Below, piece by piece: positions 1-9,265 of a stretch of DNA of 25,403 nucleotides. The translations under genes were made by a program, and so were the position numbers. Origin of the DNA: Silene noctiflora. Taxonomy: Eukaryota; Streptophyta; Magnoliopsida; Caryophyllales; Caryophyllaceae. The stretch spans positions 54,199 through 79,601 of the forward strand of contig VHZZ01002889.1 in the NCBI GenBank assembly GCA_009801015.1, in the 5' to 3' direction. The notes below the pieces were generated by a model. It was not told the DNA's origin and made no database searches. It saw only the letters and a program-made list of their open reading frames with translations. Each line of letters starts with the position of its first letter. Positions within the stretch are counted from its first letter, which is position 1.

Positions 1-146
1 AGAGATTTTGAAGAAAAAAGTGAATGTGTTAAAATATACAAGGTTATGCAAAAAAACAGAGAGTAAATTTTAACTTAGAGCGCGTAAATTTAGGGGCCCC
101 ATTTACAATTTCGCACAGGGCCCCATCAATCTCAGAGACGGCCCTG
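1..146. mobile_element. Right end of a hAT-like non-autonomous element, cut by the window edge
   Basis: The segment ends with GAGACGGCCCTG, the inverted complement of a CAGGGCCGTCTC terminus. This fits the CAGGG-type ends of hAT elements. Just inside are two further GGGGCCCC/GGGCCCC blocks, which are common in dicot hAT-derived MITEs. The next 8 bases (147-154, TGTGGTAG) would be the target duplication, but the left copy is outside the window. No coding potential is visible. The class is inferred from the terminus only. Confidence 0.45.
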
Positions 147-1263
147 TGTGGTAGTGCATAATATATACATTAAGCATTTTCGAAAACAGTAGCAACACGT
201 CAACTTTTAGTTGAGTTTTGAAGGTGCAAACGAAGTCTAATATGGGTATTTTTGGACTCGTTGGAATCTTGGTAGTATGAAGTTTATCCCTATGGTCATA
301 GGGGTGGTCAATGATAGCTCTAAGGTTGGTAAAATGGGTGCTAAACAGGTGCTGGTCACGGACTGGATTGCTGCGTTTTCTGGGCAGCAGTGTGCTCGGG
401 CAGGGGGTCTTTCGAAGGTCTATTGAAGGGGTTAAAGAGGTCCTGAAATTTGGTACAGTCATAGTTTGGAGTGAAAGGAAGGTTTTGGTTGTATTGTTCG
501 TGGCGGGTGACGATGCTAGATGGTGTTTTCGAGGGTAAGAGCGGGAGCTGGTCAGACTCGGTTATGGATGCGAAAACAGGGGTGATTGTTACGAATTGTC
601 TAAGCTACATTCATTTACATGCTTTCTATCTATTCTACGTCATGAATATTAAGCTACATCTAGTTACTAACGGAATTTACATGCTAAACTAAGTCATAAA
701 GCTAAATAAATGAATGAACGAGTCAAATAAAAAAAAACATATAAAAAGCATGCTAAAAAACGAAATAAAAGAGACGGAATTGATAAAAGGAAGTGTTGCA
801 CCCTAAACTTACATGTATGAGACGGGACGCTTGACTCGGAGTCGATATCGATCTCGAAAATGTGCAGCGGTCTTTGCTGAGGTCGTTGGAGGGTCAAACG
901 ATAACCAAAATCCTAGTTCTCGGATGTTTCAGATTCAAGATACTGCAAAGTTTGTAATTATGGGACGATTTGGGGTCTTAGATGGTCCTACGTGGTGCTA
1001 AAATGGACAAGAATGCTGCTGGTCAGGAGTGCTCTGTTTTGATGAAAACACGGGCGTTTTGCGGCTGTTTTGCGTGAGGTTTTTGGCTCGACTTTACAAA
1101 AAAAATGTCATCTGAAATTTCCTACTCATGGTTTCTTCTTCATCATCACTCATTACTCATATGAGTCATATCTTTCATTTGATCTCATTCATCAATACTT
1201 TCATTTACCAGTACCCAATAGTCCAATACCGACATTCCGATTCCAGACAACCGCAGTCGTAAC
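147..1263. other. Non-coding, probably old retrotransposon-derived sequence
   Basis: No open frame here resembles a known protein; the short frames lack conserved motifs and overlap on both strands. The text is G/T-rich from about 230 to 600 and 800 to 1080, and A-rich between (about 640-790). This pattern looks like decayed LTR or untranslated retroelement sequence, but no TG...CA boundaries, primer-binding site or polypurine tract could be identified. I see no gene here. Confidence 0.3.
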
Positions 1264-1270
1264 CAAATAA

Positions 1271-1437
1271 ACGTTTTGGTGTCATCAACATCAGTCTTAA
1301 ACCTTCAACCTCAACGCATTTAACGCCAAACTACGTACACATTCTAGCTAAGACTGTCAAGAACTGCTTGCCAAGAAAAAAAAAAAAAAAAAAAAAAACA
1401 ACAAAACGAATTACTGATTTTGATGACACCAAAACGT
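1271..1437. repeat. Inverted repeat (24/25 match) enclosing an A23 run
   Basis: The left arm at 1271-1295 (begins ACGTTTTGGTGTCATCAACA) is the reverse complement of the right arm at 1413-1437 with one mismatch. The 117-base loop contains 23 consecutive A residues at 1376-1398. It could be a very short foldback MITE whose loop was interrupted by an A-rich insertion. No clear target duplication flanks it. Confidence 0.6.
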
Positions 1438-1443
1438 TTTTGC

Positions 1444-2539
1444 TAGAACAGCTTAGTAGCTTACCCAGTGATCTTTACTTTACCAAATATTAGCAACACG
1501 CACCTCTATGATTTCATGCAAATTGCCCATTTTCCTCCTATCTATCAAATGCATCTCCCCTTTAAATTGCAGCACTACTAACTTTGTTTATGTTGTAAGG
1601 ATAATTAAAATCAAGGCTGATAAATTTAATTTTGTCAAAGGTATTTATGGTTGTGATTAAAATTGTTTATTAAACTGGCCAAAGTTGGGAGGTAAAAAAA
1701 TCAATACTACCAGCTCACAAATAATGTGGATGGGAAATGGTCAAATATTGTTTTTATTGTTTGACTGTATTTTCCGGTCAAATAAAGTTCAATTTAACGG
1801 CAAGGACTGGATGACAGAAAACTGGTTAGAGTCCTTAACTGTAAGAACTGAACGTTCAGGTCCTTAGCTGGAAAATAAATGAAAGTTGAGGTCCTTGTCT
1901 TATGGTTAACTCGGGTTCAGGAAGGAGCTTTCTTGGGTGTCAAGGCAGATACATGGGTCATGATAAATGGTCATGGGTCGTGGTGTTGCTTTCGGGTCGA
2001 AATGGAACGGGTTTTGGGCATGGCAAGCACGGGTAAGGAGATGTTTGTTTGGGCTGTCTTGAGCTGCTGTTTTTAGCTAGTTTGGGGAACAAAAATCAGT
2101 CAATTTTTGGCTAAAAATGGGGTCTAGTTTGTGGGAAGTCGTGCCCTAAAAGTGTAGGATTGATCGGGTTTAAATCGGATTAAAAATCATCTTTTTAAAT
2201 CGCTTTCAAAACTCATTTTAAAACGAATAAACGAACGATAAATAATCAAAATAAAAAGTCATAAATGTGAAACCATTTGAGTAAAAATAATTTAGTCAAA
2301 AATGCATTTCATTTAAAATTAATTTACTTAAAAGTTATTTCTCAAATAAACTTTTAAATTAATCTCAAATAAATAAAACATTAAAAACTTTTTGAAAATT
2401 AATCAAAAAACAACACTTTTATTCGATTTATACCATCAATCGAACTCCATTGATTTCGTCAGTCGGATTTTACCCCGCTTATACGTTAACGTCCTATCAT
2501 CATGGGTGTTTGTCGAGAGTCTTATAGATGCCAATATCG
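1444..2539. other. AT-rich non-coding stretch, no gene seen
   Basis: No protein family can be recognised. The 2210-2410 part is extremely A/T-rich with many AAAT/TTTA runs, and 1880-2160 is G/T-rich with a texture like 230-1080, so both may come from related retroelement remnants. The boundary with the copia protease remnant near 2540 is approximate. Confidence 0.3.
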
Positions 2540-2727
2540 TGACGGATACAGGTATCTACACTGCTGCCACCGTCCCACCATCTTCTCGTCCATGGATTGT
2601 CGACTGTGGTGTAAGTCATCACATCACCAATGACCTTGCTAACCTCTGCCTGCACTCACCATACGACGGTTCTAACGATATGATAATTGGCGATGGTACA
2701 TCTCTTCCCATCTCCAACATAGGTTAG
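2540..2727 (+). pseudogene. Copia pol remnant: protease region
   Basis: The translation contains WIVDCGVSHHIT followed about 27 residues later by MIIGDGTSLPI. This is the usual arrangement around the retropepsin active site of copia polyproteins, which is normally D-S-G; here the serine has become cysteine. The frame ends in a TAG at 2725-2727, well before the next domain. The upstream part of the same open frame (from 2392) has no gag or zinc-knuckle similarity, so the element appears truncated at about 2540. Not functional. Confidence 0.75.
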
Positions 2728-2779
2728 TTCTTTCACAATTCACACTTCTTCCTTCTCTTTAACTTTTTCAAACGTTTTA

Positions 2780-3443
2780 CATGTCCCTCGTATTTCCCGT
2801 AAAATCTTGCCGGTCTCTCAATTTTGTCGTGATAATAATGCGCTAATTGAATTTTCCTCTTCATATTTTCGTATAAAGGGTATTCAAACGAACCAAGTGC
2901 TGCTCCAAGGCAAACTTGAAGATGGCGTATATCTTTGGTACCCACCCGCACCCCAAGTCAATCTCGGCATCTTAGGCACCTCCATCACATGGCATCATAA
3001 ATTAGAGCATTCATCAAAGACTATTTTATCTTATTTACAAAATAATTTTAGCTTAAATATTCCGCTTTCTACATTTTTGAATTGTAATGCCCGTGACATT
3101 AATAAGAGTCATAAACTAGCGTTTTCCAATTCCTCTTTATTTACTACTGCACCTCTTGAATTAATTTTCTCTGTCGTCTGGACATCTCCCGTATTTTCTT
3201 ATGATAATTATGAATATTACGTTATTTTTGTCGACCATTTTACTAAATACATATAGCTTTATCCAATTAAAAATAAATTCGACACCTCTACTGTTTTTCA
3301 TCGTAAAACATCGTTTTAAAGCTCTTGTAGAAAACAAAATTTGATCGTCCTATTAAATAGCTTCCGATAACGGAGGTGAATACATGAAATTTTCGCCTTC
3401 CTTGTCGTTAGCTGGTGTCTCTCACCTCACATCTCCTCCTCAC
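2780..3443 (+). pseudogene. Copia pol remnant: GAG-pre-integrase and first half of integrase
   Basis: The frame 2807-3256 shows ITWHHKLEHSSKTIL, which matches the WH(R/K)LGH-type GAG-pre-integrase signature, then CNARDINKSHKLAFSNSS. The latter is the tail of the HHCC zinc finger, but with its final cysteine position changed. The stretch VVWTSPVFS follows, where copia integrases normally have the first catalytic Asp before the tryptophan; a Val is present instead. A TAG stops the frame at 3254-3256. After a frame change, SDNGGEY at about 3364-3384 gives the second catalytic Asp. The coding sense stops at 3443, where a solo LTR is inserted. Confidence 0.85.
3439..3443. repeat. 5-bp target-site duplication (left copy), CTCAC
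   Basis: CTCAC at 3439-3443 is repeated exactly at 5176-5180, immediately flanking a segment with TG...CA ends. A 5-bp duplication is typical of LTR retrotransposon integration. Confidence 0.9.
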
Positions 3444-5175
3444 TGTAACACCCCCTTCTTACCCGGCCAAGGTAATCGGGAGATGTCACTATCTCGGTTT
3501 CCCAAGGCAGTGAGATCGGAATTTCGAATGAGAAACACTTTATATAAATGACAAGTTTAGTGGATTACATACATGAAAAAAAATTACAAAAGTGACTATA
3601 CATTATACAACTCATCTATCAACTATGCTATCTATGTGCCTCGATTCCAAGTCCGGAACTCGTCCCGTCTCCCGCGTAATACCAAACAAAACTTGTAAAC
3701 GAATTGCTCTCCATATGATCGGAAATATCATATGGATCGACACAAGCCACCCCGGAAATAGATGACAATTTACACATTCAACACACAATCAATTTCAATA
3801 ATATAAGTAATTACAAGGACAATAGACATGCATATGAAATGAAAGATGAATGCACAATGACAAATCTCCAAACATCACAACTCCGCAACCAACACACCGG
3901 TGCCAGGAACACATCCATGGCATCCACAACCCGGTGACGACATCGCGGCACCGCCCACCCAAACAGCCGGATCGCAGTCCGTAAAAAGGTACTCGGGACA
4001 CATCCGTGGTACCCAGCCCGGACGCTAACCGGACCCCTGCCAGACGACGTGTCTCAACCACACGTGTCCCTCCATAACTCATGCCATTAATGTGCACATC
4101 CTCCTTGGAATGGGAAGTTCCAAGAAGCGACCTGAGAGTAAGACGGTCTCCGAACCGCCTTACATCTCCATAAGAACAAGTATCGCACCACAACTCCTCC
4201 AACAATCGCCAACATGAATAACACACATATGAATGTAAACATGAAATACCAAATATCAAATATGACTTTCCATGAGACACACTTTCACACATGCTATGAA
4301 TGTATCCAAATATCCTGACTCTCAAGTCGTCACAACCAACACCATGTTATAATGCATTTCCGACACACATGAATCTCATTATCATTCTCAATTACCATGG
4401 TGAATGAAATACTACTTCTATCATGGATTCTAAGTGACAAATACATACAAACACACATTTAATTTATCAAAATCGAATAGGATTAACCTACCTTTTAGTA
4501 ATCTCCATAAGCTACTCGAATCCGACATAATCCCGTCTTATGAAACTGTCTCATCCTATACAAACCATGTAACAACCATCACAATAAATCCTACACTATT
4601 ATACAATAGAAAACCCCTTATTATTACCTCTTAATTGCTCATATTACACATACTAATTACTAATTAATTACCCATAACAAAATCCCCAAAAGTTAGGGTT
4701 CATAAGATATAGAAAAAAGGTAGATATCAACTTACTAGGTGAAAGGAAGGATGAATAAGGTGAGAAATCCTCTAATCCAAGCTTGAATCTCATAGGAAGG
4801 TGTTTGTGAGCGTTTTAGAAATAATGGAGAGGATTTGGTGTGATAAGAAAAATAAAATGAATTGGGATAAGGTCCCAAAATTGGGCTTTATCGGGTACTG
4901 TACAGCTGCACTCGGTCGAGTGTCGAGTCCACTCGGACGAGTGCCCCTCACTCAGTCGTACTCGGTTGAGTACTGGTCGTACTCGGCCGAGTGCCAGCCA
5001 CACGATCCACTGAAGGCTCTACTCGGTCCACTACAGCTTTACTAGGTCTAGTCTAGGTCTTACTTGGTCTAATGTATGATTATACTTTACTCACGAGTAG
5101 TCCCTTATCAACTCTGGTGGTCCTCTCGCACATCCCGAGGTTCACGCATGGGTCCCACAATATCCGGGTATTACA
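3444..5175. mobile_element. Solo LTR (1732 bp), probably Ty3/gypsy, nested in copia integrase
   Basis: The segment begins TGTAACACCCCC and ends GGGTATTACA, so the outer 5 bases (TGTAA/TTACA) are inverted repeats. It is flanked by perfect CTCAC duplications. The host integrase reading continues directly across the two junctions when one duplication copy is discounted, which fixes the boundaries. No pol domain, primer-binding site or polypurine tract is found inside, so this is a single LTR left by LTR-LTR recombination. The TGTAACACCC start is common in plant gypsy LTRs, so the superfamily is inferred. Near the 3' end (4910-5052) lies an array of 12-bp palindromes. The insertion is younger than the copia copy. 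Confidence 0.88.
4910..5052. repeat. Array of near-palindromic 12-mers ACTCGGNCGAGT
   Basis: Copies or variants occur at 4910-4921 (ACTCGGTCGAGT), 4931-4942 (ACTCGGACGAGT), 4960-4971 (ACTCGGTTGAGT), 4981-4992 (ACTCGGCCGAGT) and 5041-5052 (ACTAGGTCTAGT), with half sites between (for example 5021-5028). The spacing is irregular (11-60 bases). They lie in the last quarter of the solo LTR. They could be enhancer-like protein-binding sites or a simple degenerate repeat; the function is unknown. Confidence 0.8.
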
Positions 5176-5180
5176 CTCAC
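5176..5180. repeat. 5-bp target-site duplication (right copy), CTCAC
   Basis: Exact match to 3439-3443. Copia integrase coding sense resumes immediately downstream. Confidence 0.9.
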
Positions 5181-5561
5181 TCTCCCGAACATAACGAGTA
5201 CGATGAGCGTTGCCACGGTCACATCGTCGAAACAGGTTTGTCACTTCTCTTCCACACCCACCTACCACATGAATATAGGTTATATCCCTTTACCACGGCC
5301 GCATACTTAATCAACTATCTCCCTACGCCGTCCCTCTCTAACTCTTCTCCTTACCTCAAACCTTTTTGCAAATCACCTAATTATGACAAACTTCGAAGTT
5401 TTGGATGCTTATGCTATCCATGGCTTCATCCTAATGCCTCCCATAAACTTGGCTTCCGCTCCAAAACATGCATCTTTGTGGGTACTCCACCTCTCAAAGT
5501 GCGTACCATTGCCTTCAGCCCATCACTAAATGTCTCTATAGTTCTCATCTTGTCAAATTAG
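5181..5561 (+). pseudogene. Copia pol remnant: second half of integrase
   Basis: The translation resumes with SPEHNEYDERCHGHIVETG, which corresponds to the copia integrase block around the third catalytic residue (Glu of the ER motif). Next comes the conserved integrase C-terminal text with KLRSFGCLCYPWL and HKLGFRSKTCIFVG, the GKC-like region of copia integrases. The frame ends in a TAG at 5559-5561. It is continuous with 2780-3443 apart from the nested solo LTR. Confidence 0.87.
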
Positions 5562-6032
5562 TCGAGGGCACCTTCCCGTTTCCCACCCTCACTCAACAAA
5601 ATATATCGTCTGACTACTCTTCTGACCGTTGGTGCAAATCCTTATGCCCATCATTCCATCTTCACCTGTCAACCCCACACCGGCTACCTTCACGCCTACT
5701 GCTTCCCATCCTCGCCCACCACTTCCCCTATCACTACTGTCATCAACCCTGACTCCCTTGAATCCCCTGCCTCGCCTCTATCCAGCCCCTCCCCTACTTC
5801 CCATTCTCCCACCACTTTAACCTCAACGGCATGTCCCTCATGCCATACTCTGCTACCTTTACCACCCCTCCTCCTCCTTCTCCTACTCGGACCATCACTA
5901 CTTGTCTCCTTAATAATATTCGCAAACCTAACCCCAAATACGCAAAAATTGTTACTATTTCGAACCTTCACTTTCTCCCTACCTCTGCCAAACAAGCCCT
6001 CTTCATTCCTCATTAGCGCGATGTTATGCTAG
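5562..6032 (+). pseudogene. Copia pol remnant: Pro/Ser-rich linker between integrase and RT
   Basis: This stretch encodes proline-, serine- and threonine-rich sequence in shifting frames, as is usual between copia integrase and RT. Near its end IRKPNPKYA and a KQAL.IPH block match the lead-in to copia RT. A TAG at 6014-6016 replaces what is usually a tryptophan codon (TGG) in the following H-W-R-D block. Confidence 0.7.
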
Positions 6033-6990
6033 ATGAATATACTGCCCTTACTAAAAATAAAAATGTGGTCTCTTGTTCCTCCTCAGTCTGGCCGAAACTT
6101 TATTGGTTGTAAATGGGTATTTCTGATTAAATACAATCCCGATAACACAATTCATAAGTATAAAGCTCGGATCGTTGCAAAAGATTTCAAAAAACGACCG
6201 AGTCTTGATTACTTGGAAACTTTTAGTCTGGTTGTCAAAACGTTTACGATTTGTCTTCTTCTCTGCCTTGTTATCTGCAATAATTGGTCATTACGTCAAT
6301 TAGATGTTAATAATGCTTTTCTCCAAGGCTCTCCCACTTATTAGTGTATATGTCGCAACCACCTGGATTTTTTGATGCCTCTTGTCAATCTTATCATTGT
6401 CTTCTCTCTAAAGCCATCTACGGTTTCAAACAAGCTCATCACGCTTGGTATACTGAACTCAAATCTATTCTAATTTCTTATGGTTTTTGTGTCTCTCCTG
6501 CGGATCCTTCTTTATTTATCTGCTCCAATTCTCCTTCTCCTATTTTTCTGTTGGTTTACGTTGATGATATTACAGTTATGGGGTCGTCTACAAGTCGTCT
6601 TTCTTCCTTTATTGCTACTCTTGCGGCCCGTTTCTCCCTTAAGGACTTGGGTCCTCTCTCATATTTCTTGGGTGTTGAAATAACACCGAACTCCACAAGT
6701 CTTCTTCTTACTCAGTCTAAATATATTCTGGATTTACTTGAACGGTTCAAGATGCACGAATCCAAGCCGCTTCCTACTCCTATTGCCTCTCATCCGCCAC
6801 TACTACGGTCTCATGGCTCGGCCATCTCTAATCCATCTGATTACGGTGCTATTGTTGGAAGCCTTCAGTATCTTGCTCTCACTCGTCTTGAAATTTCTTT
6901 TACGGTTAATAAATTGGCTCAATTTATGTTTGCTCCTACTAATTTACATTGGCTTGTTGTCAAGAGAATACCTCGTTATCTTCATGGTTC
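6033..6990 (+). pseudogene. Copia pol remnant: reverse transcriptase
   Basis: RT (RVT_2) landmarks are clear: FIGCKWVFLIKYNPD, YKARIVAKDF and QLDVNNAFLQG (first catalytic Asp). After a frame break at about 6342-6346 come MSQPPGF, LSKAIYGFKQAHHAWY and the active-site box LLVYVDDITVMG (6551-6586), then SLKDLGPLSYFLGVEI. The YVDD aspartates are intact, but the frame is interrupted between the first Asp block and the PPGF block. No functional enzyme can come from this copy. Confidence 0.93.
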
Positions 6991-7466
6991 GATGTCTGTT
7001 GGTCTCCAACTTTTTCGTGACTCTCTTCTCACTCTCCATGGTTACTGTGATGCGGATTGGGCCGGGGACAAGGAGACAACTACATTTCTATTTCTGGCTA
7101 CATTATTTATCCCGACCGTAATCCTATCACTTGGTCCTCTCGAAAACAACGCACCATGGCGCGTTCCAATGCTGAAGCTGAGTTCCGTACTATCGCTGAA
7201 GTCTTGAGTGGATTCATGCTCTTCTCTCTGACATTGGTATCTCTTTGTGTACCACTCTCGTTCTTTACTATTATAACTTAAGTGCTACGCACTACTCGAC
7301 GAATCTCGTGGCTATTGTTTTTCATTTTTTTCTTGAACGCATTTTGTCTCAAAAGCTACGGTTTGAACATATTGGTAGTAGTGATCAGTTAGCTGATCTT
7401 CTTACCAAATCATTGCCTTGTCCACGCTTCACTGACCTATGCTCCAAGATTGGCATGTCCTCGGGG
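6991..7466 (+). pseudogene. Copia pol remnant: RNase H
   Basis: The block YCDADWAGDKET (7044-7079) is the conserved start of copia RNase H. The frame then shifts, and the continuation ISISGYIIYPDRNPITWSSRKQ and ARSNAEAEFRTIAEV appears in another frame (about 7080-7205). A TGA closes this section. A third frame holds RFEHIGSSDQLADLLTKSLP and FTDLCSKIGM (7358-7458), the usual C-terminus of copia pol. At least two frameshifts separate the parts. Confidence 0.9.
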
Positions 7467-7650
7467 ACGTATCTTTCCCGTATATACGTTTCTTGCTAAT
7501 TACTTCGTAGATCTTTCATGTAATTATTTAGGCTATATTTTTTTGATTTCTTTCTTTTAGCTTTAGGTAAATATTTCGTATCTTTCCTAATTCTTGTATA
7601 TATAGGTCCTATACAATCACAACATTCAAAATCAATTAACTCCATTTTCA
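7467..7650 (+). mobile_element. Copia LTR remnant (left edge uncertain)
   Basis: It lies directly after the pol C-terminus and a weak purine stretch (CTCGGGGACG), and directly before a primer-binding-site-like motif. It ends in CA at 7649-7650. A TATA-like TTGTATATATAGG occurs at about 7594-7606. About 185 bp is a plausible size for a short copia LTR. The left boundary is approximate because no clean TG start could be chosen. There is no second LTR copy in the window for comparison. Confidence 0.6.
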
Positions 7651-7653
7651 ATA

Positions 7654-7665
7654 TGGTATCGAGCC
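7654..7665 (+). other. Primer-binding-site-like motif (initiator tRNA-Met type)
   Basis: TGGTATCGAGCC closely resembles TGGTATCAGAGC, the site complementary to initiator tRNA-Met that follows the 5' LTR in many plant copia elements. Three bases separate it from the LTR end at 7650. Its presence downstream of the pol genes is unexpected for a single element. Confidence 0.7.
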
Positions 7666-7738
7666 TGTAAGATCTATCTCCCAAATACAATCATTTTTTT
7701 CGGCCATCCCCTCTCTAAGTTACCTCAATTCCTCACTT

Positions 7739-7866
7739 ATGGCTCCCTAAACAACATCATCCCTAACCCCCCATCGAACCCAAATCACCCTTCATCAATG
7801 TCAACCTCGTAAACTTTACCACAAAACTCAAAATTTATAAAGCTCATAAATTATATCATTAGTTGT
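7739..7866 (+). pseudogene. Copia gag N-terminal fragment
   Basis: An ATG at 7739 begins MAP and meets a TAA at once. In another frame 7794-7863 reads PFINVNLVNFTTKLKIYKAH, which resembles the start of plant copia gag (a VNxTTW.LKxYKAH-like pattern). It is frameshifted and ends at a Stowaway-like element at 7868. Together with the LTR and primer-binding site upstream, it represents the 5' part of a second copia unit. Identification rests on about 25 residues. Confidence 0.5.
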
Positions 7867-7867
7867 A

Positions 7868-8046
7868 TACTATCTCTATCTCGGTCATTTGTTTACCTTT
7901 ACTTTGGCACAAAGACCAAGAAGAAGGGAGAGCACTATGTGTGCGTAATGTTATTGAGTGACAGGTGGGTAATAAGTTGTGTGGATGATCAAAATAGCCT
8001 TCAAAATATTCTCATTATATAAAGGTAAACAAATGAAGAAGGGTGA
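7868..8046. mobile_element. Stowaway-like MITE (about 180 bp)
   Basis: The left end TACTATCTCTATCTCGGTCA runs on into TTTGTTTACC, and the right end has GGTAAACAAATGAAGAAGGG, its inverted counterpart. This is the same terminal family as at 9266, 15242 and 23900 (consensus TACTCCCTCYGTCYC). A TA target duplication is expected; the right end is eroded and runs into the foldback element that follows. Confidence 0.65.
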
Positions 8047-8560
8047 GCAATTACATAAGCTAATAGCTTACCATTTGAGTAACTATGTAAGGTTAACTAT
8101 TTTAGTAATTATATAAGCTCTTTTGAGTAACATTGGACCTGCTTAACCATTTTTTTTAGTTACAACAATTTTAAGCTATAATTTACTCTAATGGTTAAGC
8201 CAATTTACTAGTTGCTTAATTGGACCCACGTAATACACTTTTCTATTTATTTATTTATTTTGTGACCACTATTTTCTTATTGGCTATATGTTTCATGTGG
8301 GTCCATTTAAGCAAGTAGTTTTATGAAGCTACTGGCTCAAAATTATTATGCGTTCATTTGAGCAAAATTAATCTACATGGCCAACTCGAATAATTAAACT
8401 ACTAGGTTGCAATTTCTTGAAAGTGTACGCAAATCCTCTAAGTAAACGGTAAGTCGAAAAATCATTGAAAATGCTCTAACTTTATGAAGCTATTAGCTCA
8501 AACCAAACGAGTTTACATAACTACCCAAAAAGTTAAGCTAATAGGTTACAATTTCTTAAA
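8047..8560. mobile_element. Foldback / long-TIR non-autonomous element
   Basis: The region is organised as a large imperfect palindrome. The centre is clear: 8206-8231 (TTGCTTAATTGGACCCACGT core) pairs with 8294-8317 (CATGTGGGTCCATTTAAGCA core). The outer parts also pair: TAAGCTAATAGCTTACC near 8057-8073 against AAGTTAAGCTAATAGG near 8530-8546, and GAGTAACTATGTAAG against TTTACATAACTACCC. There is no coding capacity. The exact ends and target duplication are not certain, so the superfamily is left open. Confidence 0.55.
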
Positions 8561-9265
8561 ATTACAAGCAATATAATTCGGTGACGCCTCTTCATTTTCA
8601 TTAAATAATGATGTTATCATGGTACTACAATTATATGTACAAAAATTTATATGTAATTAACTGCAAACATTGACATCGTATCTCTAATCCCTATAAAGTA
8701 TATTCGTGTATCTTAGTGCTTCATAAGAATCTTGGGGTTGATAATTATTATAAGACGCCAATCTTTGTCACATTGTTGTTCAATAATCAAGTTTTTTTGT
8801 TAATCTCCTCTCTGTCTCAATCTTGGGATTAAGTGGTTTTAATAATTAGTGGGTGCCCTTTATAATGCATGACCATATATTCAATTGCATAAATATAATG
8901 CATAGCAAACGTTAAGGACCTCTGAGAGCAAAAAGGTATGTTCTTGACATTTTCTTAATCATACATGAATTTGATGCGCAATTTTAGTGTAACCCACTTT
9001 AAGTATGATTTTTTGTAGTGGACTGAAGATTTTGTTGGTAGTTAGTTAGTAATTGTCTATTTTTAGAATTATGGCCATAAAAATAGTATATTTGTTTGAA
9101 ATCTTATGTTATGCTTGTTAATCATGTGTAATTCTGATGTAATTACTAAAAAAAATATGATCTTTGGTATTTTACGGAGATTTAATACGATGGTTTAGTT
9201 TGGAATTTAGGTTACTAACTGGTACTGGTATGTTTTTTTGTTTATTATTACTCCTATGGTAATGG
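8561..9265. other. Gene-free stretch upstream of the transporter; possible distal leader
   Basis: No open frame of note. A possible 5' leader exon ends at AAAAG|GTATGT (donor at 8936) after AT-rich CATAAATATAATG at 8888-8900. If real, the leader intron would run to an acceptor near 10645. The rest is AT-rich and featureless. Confidence 0.25.

Larger units (their letters stand above)
2540..7866 (+). mobile_element. Decayed Ty1/copia retrotransposon with nested solo LTR and tandem-junction-like 3' end
   Basis: Copia-order domains follow one another on the + strand: protease-like (2540-2727), GAG-pre-integrase plus integrase (about 2780-3443, resuming at 5181-5561), a proline/serine-rich linker (5562-6030), reverse transcriptase (6033-6900) and RNase H (about 6990-7480). 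An LTR-like stretch, a primer-binding-site-like motif and a gag-like N-terminus follow. Integrase before RT identifies copia rather than gypsy. Many stops and frameshifts break the frame, and a complete solo LTR sits in the integrase. No 5' LTR or gag is found upstream of the protease, so the left part is deleted. The element is not autonomous. Confidence 0.9.

Noticed and set aside
2733..2951. 72-codon - strand frame ending in a Lys/Arg-rich stretch
   Set aside because: It is antisense to the copia pol remnant and has no recognisable domain.
3795..4325. 176-codon open frame on the - strand
   Set aside because: It lies wholly within the solo LTR and shows no protein family signature, so it is a chance frame in repeat DNA.
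5076..5180. Upstream part of an open frame that continues into the copia integrase
   Set aside because: This part is the end of the solo LTR; the solo LTR boundary and duplication show that the true integrase sense begins at 5181.
5696..6013. 105-codon open frame on the - strand, rich in Arg/Gly/Glu
   Set aside because: It is the antisense of the proline/serine-rich copia linker; its composition explains the open frame.
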